A stretch of 64,000 bases of DNA, from positions 17,603,892 to 17,667,891 of the forward strand of contig CM030714.1 in assembly GCA_017979445.1 (NCBI GenBank), read 5' to 3'. The notes under the pieces were generated by a model, which worked only from the letters and a program-made list of their open reading frames with translations, searched no databases and had not been told where the DNA came from. This DNA is from Akebia trifoliata. Its lineage: Eukaryota > Streptophyta > Magnoliopsida > Ranunculales > Lardizabalaceae. The position numbers and the translations under genes are program-made. Shown in pieces: positions 23,001 to 35,000 of the stretch; position 1 is the stretch's first letter, and each line of letters opens with the position of its first letter.

Positions 23001-26000
23001 TTTTTTTTTTTCCTACATCAAATTTAACGAATTCATCAATAAGATAGGCTAAATGTTAAGTTCCCCTGATCATAACTGATAAGCCTATGGATCTTATTGG
23101 ATCTGGCATCGATCCAACCCATTGAAACATCAACAGATCCAGTTTATACACCCATAATTGGATAGGTCTTGATCTACTTTGGACCCAAACAAAAACCAAT
23201 TCATTGACATCCCAAAATTGCAAGTCAAAATATGGGGTTTGGTAAAGTGCTCAACACAAACAAAGCATGAGTGGTTTCCAGAGCAGCCAAATTTTAAAAA
23301 CAAGGCATGATGCAGACCCAATTATTTTAAGAACACAAACAATAAAATGATTGGAACCCCTCTTGAAAACGACCAGAGGGGTCTCTTTTTCTTCCTATTG
23401 TTTTCAGCATTTTTGTGAGCTCTACAATTTGGGTTCAGAGGTACCAATGCTAAACTTCCGGAAAAAATAAAAACAAAAAATGGGCCTCCCATTGAATGAC
23501 AAAAATACCAGCCCGAAGGTGACATTTACGAGCTTGCATAACATGACCATAAATTCAGGGGCACTATTATCAATTGAAAGAAGACCAACATGACAATAGT
23601 AAACCAACCTTACAATTACTCATAAGAAATTGCTACATTCGCACATTTCAAATCTTATTAAAATATGAGTTCAAACTGAGAGATCTTGGAGTAAGAAAGG
23701 TATGTGGTATTGCACCTAACTCTTATTTAAGCTGGTCAAAAATAAATTTAAGCTTAATTCCAAAATGATAAGTTGGCTTTACTATAATTTTGTTGAAAAT
23801 TTTCTTCCACAAGAGTTTTTTGTTAGACCCATGTAACATGTGGCCCATTGACCTTGGTCAATTGACCTCCACGATTTTAGTTTCCAAATCGCACAAGGAT
23901 TCTATATAATAATAGAACATCAATATTAATAGAATCCCAATATAATTAGAACTCTATATTCTTTAAGGTTTAGTAGGAGACCTTGATGGATAGGAAACCT
24001 ACTAAAAGAATAATTCTAGGCCCTCAACTTTCATCTATAAAAGGGAATTGGCTAACTCATATTGAGTACGTTGAACACATAAAGATTTGTGGAGAAACAG
24101 CAAAATAAGAAAAGTGATATCAATCAATCACTAACCCAACCGATCCACATAGAAAGAAGGGAGAAGGTGAGTCTAGCAATTAAAGGGATCAAATTCGATT
24201 GGGGTTTCAAAAAGCTATGAGGAACGTGGATTGAAATACACACCTCCAAACACATTGAATCAAAGATTAAATTGCGATGGCACAAGGTAAGTAACCATAC
24301 CCTGTTTTTTATTTAACATGAATATGTATGTTTGAGATATGGGTTACTTAGTTTCTATTTGGACAATGAAGGTCATGTTGAATATTTGAATGTTTAGATT
24401 TTTACAACATGTGATATCAGAGCATGATTTTTAAATCTCTATATCTTGCCTACTATTCGTGAATAAAAGATTTCCATAAAATTCTTGTGTCAATTTCTTG
24501 ATTTCATCATATAACCATGATTGTTGAATTTTCATGTATGTGTGTGATTTCAATTTTTGTATTTTGTATTTCTGATTTTATAAAGGTTCAATTGATACAT
24601 GAAATTTCTATTTTCACGTATATTCAAATTGTTTTTGGAATTCCCAATTTTTGTGTAAAAGATCGATATAATCGGTAATTTTTTGGGGGTTTCTGATTTC
24701 ATATATATTCAATCGGTAATTCGATTTTCTAAATATACATATATATTCAAATCAGATTTCTAATTTATAAATATACATTCAATTTCAGAATTTTCGATTT
24801 ACCAATGTAGATTAAATTTCAGATTTTTCGATTTTTACATGTATGATTAAATTCTAGATTTCCAATACACGAGTATATACAATTTCATATTTTGGTCCAC
24901 GTGTATATATATTAAATTTGGATTTCTGATTTGTACATTCAAATTTAGATTTTGGTTCATCATGAATATTCAATTTCAGAATTTTCAGTATTCATTCAAT
25001 TTCGATTTTGGAATTTTGTTTTGCATACATATACATGAGTTATCAATTCGTTTTGGGTTTTGATATATATTGCCAATTATGATTTTGGAAATTTTCGATG
25101 CCACTTGAATATTTAATTCAACTTTAGTTCATGAATTTTTGTTTCCACATGTATATACATTTCCAGATGTTGGACTCTTGAATTTCGGATTTATTATAAG
25201 CATGTGATTCTAAATTTTGCTATCGGCATCATTTTGTTTTGATTTTGGATTTTTTGTTGATCAAAACTTTATGTAAATATTATTAAATAATTTAGAGAAA
25301 CATAAATTTTATTAATTTTGTAGCCACCAAAGTAGTCTTAATTAGTAAAATTTATGAAATATCTAATTGTATTAAATTTAATCATCGGGGTGACATTAAG
25401 GAACAATAATCTTTACAGTTGCAGACTCAATTAACTAAATGAGATTAGCCCAAAGGAGAATTTCATTTAACTAATTGAACTCTAGGTAAGGTAATATAAT
25501 CTATATAATTTAACAGAACTAAAATTGGATACCCAAAGGTAACAAAACTGGCTAAATCAATTATATAGATTATGTTAGTCTTATAGGGTGAATAAAATTA
25601 GTCTTTACCCTTAGATGAGTGAACAATGAATATACCTAGTTTAACCTAAAGGATAAATTTAAGTGATATTAATGAGTTTATCATTTATTTAATACAATTC
25701 AAAGCACTAGCTAGAGCATTGTTCTTATAAAATTTCAATTCCCAGTTCATTCCATTCTCATGCGTCCACCATCCCAATCCTTGTTGGATCAAAGTTTTCA
25801 AAATGGTATGAGCACATCCAATTCACTCTAACCTAACACTTATTTCTACAAAACCTACAGAATTAACTGAGAACAGTACGGTAGAACAAGAAAGCTTGGA
25901 TCTCGCTTGGGAAAGATTGAATAGACTTAGTAATATTTATGAGGATGACTATCACTAACAACATCAAGACCTTCCTACCTCCTACTGACAACGCGCAGGA

Positions 26001-29000
26001 GTACCTGAAGAACATAGAAGAAAAGTTTAAATCTGCTGATAAGTCACTTGCGGACACACTAATGGCTCAATTGACAACTATGAAGTACAATAGGGCACGA
26101 GGAATACAAGACCACATCCTCAACATGACAGACAAGGTTGCAAAGTTAATAGCATTAGGAATACGTGTGGATGATTCCTTCCTGGTTCAGTTCATCCTCA
26201 ACTCTTTCCCAGCTCAGTTCAGACTTTTCAAGATCCACTACAACACTAATAAAGATAAGTGGAGTGTGAACGAATTGACTAACATGTGTATTCAAGAGGA
26301 GACGAGATTGAGACAGGAAGTGAAACAATCTGCTTTTATGATGACTCAAAGAACGAGGAAGAAAGGAAGAATATCAAGGAAATGAAAGAAAAATTCATCA
26401 AGAAAAGGTAAAATGCATGGGAATGCAAATCAGACTAAAGGGAAAAACAGCAATAGTGTCAAGTGCTACTTCTATGGCAAGACAGGACACATAAAGAAGG
26501 ACTACGTTAAAAGTAGAAGTTGGTTTGAAAAGAAATGTATGTTGTAGGAAACTGAATTTATTGAGAATTCTTTGATACCCATTACAAATGCCCTAATAGG
26601 GTATTTATAGACCAACTATCCTATTACAAGAATATTCTAGAAAACTATACCAATTATCCTATTACAAGAATATTCTAGAAAACTATCCTATTGTAGAAGG
26701 TTACAAGAATGTTCTAGAAAGTCAAGAGTGATCAAGAATAATCAAGAAGAATATCCTATTTTCCTAAAATAAGCCTTGTAGATTTTTCAGCACTCCCCCT
26801 CAAACTAGTGAATATATGCTTTCCATTCCCAGCTTGCCAATGACCTTTTGAAATGTGGTTCCAAGTAATCCTTTCGTTAGAACGTCTGCAAGTTGCCCTT
26901 CTGTTGAAACGTATGGGGTGCAAATCAAACCATTGTCTAGTTTTTCCTTTATGAAATGTCGATCCACTTCCACATGTTTTGTACGATCATGTTGCACTGG
27001 ATTATGAGCAATATTGATGGGTGACTTGTTATCACAATACAACCTCATTGGACTTCTCAGGTGATTTTAAGATCTTCCAGAATTATTTTGATCCACAGAA
27101 GTTCACAAATTCCTTGTGTCATTGCCCGAAACTCTGCCTCTACACTTGATCTTGCTATAACCAGTTGCTTTTTACTTCTCCATGTAACTAGATTTCCTCC
27201 TAGAAATGTACAATAACCGGATGTCGATCTTCTATCCACCACGGACCCTGCATAATCTGAGTCTGTGTATGCTTCCAAACGCAAGTTTGCTCCCTTTTTA
27301 AATAAAATTCCCTTATCTGGACTACCTTTTAAGTATTGGAGGATGCGGTATACGGCTTGCAGGTGTATACTCTTAGGATTGTGCATGAATTGGCTAACCA
27401 CACTAACAGAATATGCTATGTCAGGCCTAGTATGAGAGAGGTAAATCAGTCTTCCAATCAAACGTTGATACATCCCTTTGTCTACAATCTCATCTTCTAG
27501 AACTTCACTTAGCCTATGATTTGCTTCTATCGATGTCTCCATGGGCCTGCAACCTATTTTTTCAGTTTCCTTGAGAAGATCTAGCACATACTTATGTTGT
27601 GAGACAAATATTCTTTCTATTGAACGAGCAACCTCTATGCCTAGGAAATACTTCAACTTGCCTAGGTCTTTTATTTCAAACTCTTCTGCAAGACGTTTCT
27701 TGAGTGCTCCTTCCTTCGCATCATTACCAATGACAATAATATCGTCCACATATACTAGTAGTGCAATTACTCCCCCAAAGGCCGAGTGTTTTACGAATAG
27801 AGTGTGATCACCTTGACTTTATTTGTAGCCCATTCCTAACATTGTCTTTGTAAACCTTCCAAACCATGCTCGTGGAGATTGTTTTAACCCATACAATGCT
27901 TTCTTTAACCTGCATACCTTCTTATCTCCTGAATTGTCATCAAATCCTGGAGGCCTCACCATATAAATCTCTTCCTCTAGGTCTCCGTGAAGAATGGCGT
28001 TTTTCACGTCGAATTGGTGTAAACTCCAATCTAAGTTGGCTGCCAATGACAACAAAATCCTTACTGTGTTCATCTTAGCCACCGGTGCAAATGTTTCTTC
28101 ATAGTCCACTCTATAGGTCTGTGTATAACCTTTTGCAACTAACCTGACCTTGTATTGTTCAAGTGATCCATCAGCTTTATACTTCAGAGAAAACACCCAT
28201 TTGCATCCAACAGGTTTCTTTCCTTTGAGCAGCTCCACCAACTCCCAGGTTTTGTTCTTTGTGAGTGCATCCATTTCCACTTTCATAGCATGTCTCCATT
28301 CTTCTTTGTTTAGGGCCTCGGAGAGTGTTTGTAGTATGGTTGTGAAGTTTAGATGGGTGAGAAAGCTTTTGTGTGATGGTGACACTTTTTCGAATAACAC
28401 AAAATGAGACAATGGATATTTTGTACAATTTCGGGTACCTTTTCTAACTGCAATGGGTAAGTCAAGATCATTTTTTTCAAAAACTTCAGAAGACAAGTTG
28501 ATGACAGGGATATCAATATTTACCTCATTTCCGAGAGTTGGTTCGGACGCTTGAGTTAGCTTCGGCTTAGCAGTGGAACCTCTCTTCCTTGAGTAAACTT
28601 GCAATGGTTTCGTGATAACTGATTCAATACAAGTATCTCCTGGGGTTATAGGTTCAAGCTGTTCAACTTCGGATTGTTTTGATGGCTCAACTTCTTGTTC
28701 AAATTGTTTTGGTGGTTCAGTTTCAGACAAGGGAAATGGTGGAGTGTTTTGGGTTGGTGGTTGGCTAGCTTGAGCAAGAAAGTCCATTAGAAAACCATGA
28801 TCCCCTTGATCCTTATCTTCATTAGTAAGTGTCTCCCCCTGAAGAGAAGGTTGGAAAAACCTTTCACTTTCAACAAAAGTTACATCGGCAGACACAAAGA
28901 TTTTACGAGATGGTGGATGATAACATTTATAACCCTTTTGAGTTGAGGAATACCCTATGAAGACACACCTAAGAGCTCAAGGATCAAGTTTACTACGACC

Positions 29001-32000
29001 ATGAGAATGAATATGAACAAACGACATCCAAAAACTCGAGGTGACAATTGATTGTGAGATGCAAAATCAGGAAAAAATTTGGAAAAGACCTCCCAGGGAC
29101 TTTTAAAATCAAGAACTCGAGATGGAGTACGGTTTATTAAGTGGGGTGATGTGAGAACTGCTTCACCCCATAAGTATTTGGGGACATTTCGTTGGAAGTG
29201 CACGAGTTGTTGACAAGAGATGGCCATTCTTCCTTTCTGCCACTCCATTCTGTTGGGGTGTATCTATGCAAGAGAATTCATGTATTATCCCCTCTTTTTG
29301 AAAATATGGAGATAATACTTGATTAAAATATTCTCTTGCATTGTCAGATCTTATTTTTTTTATTTTAACCCCAAACTGATTTTTGACCATGTCATGAAAG
29401 ATAGAGAGAACCGTGCAAACATCAAATTTTTGTTTTAGCAAAAAACCCATGTGACACGAGTACAGTCGTCAATAAACGTGACAAACCATTTAGCCCTTGA
29501 AATATTTGAAATTCGTGACGGTCTCCAAATGTCACTATGGATTAATTGAAAAGGAAATGAGGATTTTTTATTACTCGAAGGAAAAGAAACTCGTTTGTGG
29601 TTGGCAAACTCACAAATGTCACAATGAAATTCACGAATATCAACATTCTTAAATAAGGAAGGAAACATGACACTCAAAGTCCTAAAGGAAGGATGTCCAA
29701 ACTGAAGGTGATAAAGCCAAATCTGATCTTTTATTGGAGATCTTGTATCTCACAAGAAAGATGGATTGTCAATCCTACAACTCTTATTTTTATTCTGCAC
29801 ATCAAGGTAATAAAGGCCACTGCTTTCCTTAGCATGCCCAATCGTCATCCCCATAGCTCGGTCCTGAAAAATACAAGAGGTGGATGAAAAGGTCAAGCTA
29901 CAATTCAAATCATTTGTGAGATTTTGGACAGAGACTAGATTTATTGTAAGTTTTGGAACGTGCAAAACATTTTTCAGAATTAATGAAGGACTTATGTGAA
30001 TATCTCCTTTACCTGCTACAGTAGCAAATGACCCATCGGCTAATGTAATTTTTCTATTACTAGAACATGGACTATATGTGGAGAATATAAAGGAGTAATG
30101 AATCATGTGGTCAGTTGCTCCTGAATCAATGATCTAAAAGTCGAAATAGTTACTATCCGAGACACTAAAGGCATGAGAAGAAGAAACCATACCTGAATGT
30201 GCAAATGAACACATACCCGATGGTTTCTCCAAGGAGTTGAGAAGTGATCTTAGCCGTTCAATGTCTTCTTTGTTGATCTCCTTGCTATTAGAATTCTCTT
30301 GAACACCCGAGCCATCACTGCCGGTTTGTGTCAGATTAGCATGTCTCTTTTGTTGCCAATTCTGTTGCCAGTTTCTTGATCCTCCCTTATTTCTACCAGA
30401 AAAGTTTTGTGGTTTCCAACACTACTCCTTCAAGTGTCCTGTCTTCTTGCAATAGTTGCATATGAGATTGGCCTTGTTACCATTTCTTTGATCTTGCCGT
30501 TTGCCTTCTGAGTTTACAACAAGAGCCTTCTCTGAGGAAGTTAGCTCTCTAGGACTTGTTGTAGCTAATGCTGAGGCTTCCAGCGATGCGTGTGGAACAA
30601 GCATGACTCCCCTTTGGCTTTCCTCGGCACGAACAATCGCAATTGTCTCATTTAGAGATGGTAATTCTTCCTTTCCAAAATCTGCACTCTCACTTGATCA
30701 AACTCAGGATTGAAACCCGCCAAGAAGTCATATGTTCGATCATTCTCAATAAATTTTTTGAAAATAGCAGCATCTTCACTATCTTTCATCACAATACACC
30801 TATAATGATCCATCTCTTGCCACATGTTTTTCAACAGATTAGAATACTCTGTAATTGAACGATTACCTTGTTTTGTAGAAATAAGTTTGGTCTTAATATC
30901 ATAAATCTGGGCTGAATCGTTTACTTTTGAGTATGTCTGTCGAACTGTATCCCATATGTCCTTAGTTGTGGTGAGGAACATACAGGTGTCACTGATTTCC
31001 AGTACCATTGCATTCCAAAGCCAAACCATGACCATGGAGTCCGCTTCATCTCAAGCAGCGAATACAGGATCATTTTTATCGGGTCCGGTACCAAGGAGAT
31101 GACTGAGTTTTCCCTTGCCTTTGAGAAAAGTTCGAACCAGCTGTGACCAGTTTAGGTAATTTTTACCATTAAGTCTGTAAGCAGCTTGAATATTCTGCAA
31201 CTCCCCTACGGCCTGATTGATCGTCACCATCTCAGACTAATTGGTGGCTCCTGACTCTTCTGACATCGTGAATTCAACAAAGATCGCAAGGGAAAAATAA
31301 AGGGAGGATAAAAACAGATGAACAACAAACAAGATGGCAAAAAAAGAAAAAAAATCGATTCCTAGGATATGAACCTAAGGCTCTGATACCATGTAAGAAA
31401 CTGAATTTATTGAGAATTCTTTGATACCCATTACAAATGCCCTAATAGGGTATTTATAGACCAACTATCCTATTACAAGAATATTCTAGAAAACTATCCT
31501 ATTGTAGAGGATTACAAGAATATTCTAGAAAACTATACCAACTATCCTATTAGAAGAATATTCTAGAAAACTATCCTATTGTAGAAGGTTACAAGAATGT
31601 TCTAGAAAGTCAAGAGTGATCAAGAATAATCAAAAAGAATATCCAATTTTCCTAAAATAAGCCTTGTAGATTTTTCAGCATTTCTTTCTTTTATATATTA
31701 TGAATCAAATTTAACTAAAGTACCATTTAATACCTAGTGGATTGATTTTGGAGCCACAACTCACATTATGAATTATATGCAGGGATTCCTTTCAAGCAGG
31801 AAACCAATGCAAAGTGAAAGATCTACCTTCATGGGGAACCGTCTCGAAGTGAAAGTGCTAGCTGAAGGAACCTATCGCTTGATATTAAAGACTAGTCATC
31901 AGATGGATCTGGAAAAAACTTTTTACGGTCCTACCATATCTAGGAATTTGGTTTCTTTATCTAGATTAGATAATTTAGGTTATTCAATTTATTTTGAATC

Positions 32001-35000
32001 TGAACAATTAAAGTTATTTTTCCGTTCAGTTTTAGTTGAATCTAAGATTTTAATTGATGGTTTATATAAAGTAAATTTAAATTATGATTATGCCCAATCT
32101 TTAGTTTCCCTGCATTCAAATAATGATTTGAAACGTGGTTTGATTAATGAAAATTCCTCAATCTTGTAGCATAAACGTCTAAGGCACACCTCTAGAGCTA
32201 GGATAGAGAGATTAGTAAAGAACAAAAGTTTTAGACAATTTGGACTTCATGGATTTCTCAGTATGCATGGATTGCATTAAAGGAAAACAAACCAGACATA
32301 CTAAGAAAGGAGTCACAATAAGTAAATAACTTCTTGAGATCATACATACTGATATTTGTACACCCTTTCCCACTGCATGTTTGAGTAGAGAAAGATATTT
32401 CATTACCTTCATAGGCGACTTCTCTAGGTATGGTTATCTCTATCTAATTCATGAAAAATCTCAGCCTATGGATATCCTTCAGATATTTATAACTGAGGTA
32501 AAAAGGCAGTTAAACAGAAAGGTTAAAATAATTAGGTCAGATAGAGGAGGTGAATACTATGGTAGATTTGATTAATCAGGTCAAAACCCTAACCCTTTTG
32601 CTAAACTCTTAGAAAGATTAGGTATTTGTGCACAGTACACAATGCCTAGAATGCCTCAGCAAAATGGATAGCTGAAAAGCGTAATCGCACACTTATAGAC
32701 ATAGTTAGGAGTATGTTGAGTCACTCAACAGTTCCAGAATTCTTGTAGGAAGAAGCATTAAAAATCGTAATGTACATCTTAAATACAATTCCTAGTAAAG
32801 CAGTTCCTAAAACTCCATTCAAGTTATGGACTGGTAGGAAACCCAATTTTAAGACACTTACATGTTTGGGACTGCCCAATGAAAGCAAGGATCTATAACT
32901 CACAAGAAAAGAAATTTGATCCCAAGACTATATCTGGATATTTCATTGGTTATCCAGAAAAGTCTTAAAGGATACAAGTTCTATTGTCCTAACCATAGTA
33001 CGAGAATAGTTGAAACCAAAAATGCAAGATTCTTGGAAAATGATGAGATTAGTAGGAGTGTCAAGTCACGTAAAATAACTCTCGAAGAAATAAGAATTTT
33101 TAATCTTCATGAAATTGTTAGTTCTCAAAATGTTCAACTACTTGAGGAGAATGGGCAACAGTTAGAGCAAGTTGGTTCACCACTCCATCAAGACTCAACC
33201 ATTGTAATTGAAGATTCACCACAGGTAGTTCTAAGAAGATCTCTCAGAGAAAGAAGACCTGCCATTTCAGATGATGACGTAAAAGATTATCACCAAAAGT
33301 TTATAGAGAACACATTATCAGGATGGGTTATTTGGGAAAATCTTTTATGTATATGCTTCATGAAATTGTTAGTTCTCAAAATGTTCAACTACTTGAGGAG
33401 AATGGGCAATAGTTAGAGCAAGTTGGTTCACCACTCCATCAAGACTCAACCATTGTAATTGAAGATTCACCACAGGTAGTTCTAAGAAGATCTCTCAGAG
33501 AAAGAAAACCTGCCATTTCAGATGATTACGTAAAAGATTATCACCAAAAGTTTATAGAGAACACATTATCAGGATGGGTTTTTTGGGAAAATCTTTTATG
33601 TATATGGAATAGATTATCTTGAATTGGTTATGTAATTGACATTAATATTAATATTAAATAAAAGTTTATTTTTATTTATTTCCTATTTTCAATTATATTA
33701 TGCATATTTTGTTTGGATTTAGGTGATACATGAAATGTCTTGACAAGATAAATGACGGGAACATGATTAAGAGCTATATCAAAGAAGATATTGATGATAT
33801 AGTACATAGAAGGAAGTATGACATAGATGACATACAATCGCCATAACTCACATTAATATTTAATCGAAATATAACATTAAGGAATCTAATTACATATTGG
33901 GAATATTAATGATTTTAAAAGGCCGTGATCACATATAAAATATTTTCAATTATAAAATCATAAAGTTGAGTCATTTTCAAAATGTTTTGAAACTCACTAT
34001 TAGCACAATTGGTCTAATGGGCCAAGTGGGAGAATGTTAGACCCATGTAATGTTTGGCTCATTGACCTTGATCAATTGATTTTCACGATTTTATATAATA
34101 ATAGAATATCAATATTAATATAATCCCAATATGATTAGAACTCTATACTCTTTAAGGTTTAGTTGGAGATCTTGATAAATAGGAAACCTACTAAGAGAAT
34201 GATTCTAGGCCCTCAACCTTTGTCTATAAAAAAGGATTAGTTAACCAATATTGAGTACGTTGAACACATAAAGATTTGGGGAGAAATAACAAAATAAGAT
34301 AAGTGATATCCATCAATCACTAACCCAGCCGATCCACATAGAAATAAGGGAAAAGGTGAGTCTAGCAATTAAAGGGATCAAATTCGATTAGGTTTCAAAA
34401 GGCTATGAGAAACATGGATTGAAATACACACCTCCAAACACATTGAATCAAAAATTAAATTGGGATGGCACAAGGTAAGTAACCATACCCTATTTTTTAT
34501 TTAACATGAATATGTATAATTGAGATATGGGTTGATTAGTTTCTATTGGGACAATGAAGGTCATATTGAATATTTGAATGTTTAGATTTTTACAACATTT
34601 TTTTCTTCAATTTTAATATAAATATATTTTTGATCATCCCAAATAATCAACTTTTTCCACCTAAACCCAAATAGGTCCCACACTCCCACTCCTCTTGGTC
34701 AACGACATTTATTTACATTTATTTTTTTGTTTGTTTACTACTTGTCATTGTGCAATTCTCTCACATTGATGTCTGCTTCTAATAATAAGATGGTTAAGAT
34801 CGTCTTGTTAGGCTGTTTTTAGGTCCCATCATGCCTATGGGCCCACAAAGATCGGACTGATTAGTGGTTTCCATTCCATGTTTTTCTCCCATTCCAGATA
34901 TATAAAATTGGTTTTCTTTAATTATCTCTTTCAATAAAATGCCACCCTGTATTCCAAAATCCAGACCATTATAGTTGACTCCCTTGACTTTTGAAATTAA

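Larger units (their letters stand above)
26543..31680 (-). mobile_element. Ty1-copia element B nested in element A
   Basis: 5.1-kb minus-strand element. Right (5') LTR 31392-31680, primer site TGGTATCAGAGCC (complement at 31379-31391), gag-pol, purine tract GTTTGAGGGGGAG (26793-26805), left (3') LTR 26543-26792. The ends are TG...CA. All copia domains are present in the order gag, protease, integrase, RT, RNase H, though with several stops. It splits element A between gag and protease, so it is the younger of the two. I did not find a clean 5-bp duplication: the flanks read TATGT and TTTCT. Confidence 0.93.
23821..34597 (+). mobile_element. Ty1-copia element A (defective, in RBOHF intron 5)
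   Basis: Complete ends: 589-bp 5' LTR, tRNA-Met-type primer site (GTGATATCAGAGC, 24411-24423), gag, protease, integrase, polypurine tract (GGGCCAAGTGGGAGAA, to 34034), 563-bp 3' LTR. TTTTT flanks both sides (23816-23820 and 34598-34602), a 5-bp target duplication. Inside it lies element B. Counting B out, A is about 5.6 kb. The reverse transcriptase and RNase H are absent, so it cannot move by itself. It lies antisense to RBOHF. Confidence 0.93.

Noticed and set aside
24411..24423. tRNA-like words near LTR ends (also 31379-31391 and 63435-63446)
   Set aside because: These are primer binding sites complementary to tRNA-Met, not tRNA genes; no cloverleaf can be drawn around them.
27541..28428. 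Frames of 70-88 codons opposite the element B polyprotein
   Set aside because: Shadows of the copia RT frame on the other strand.
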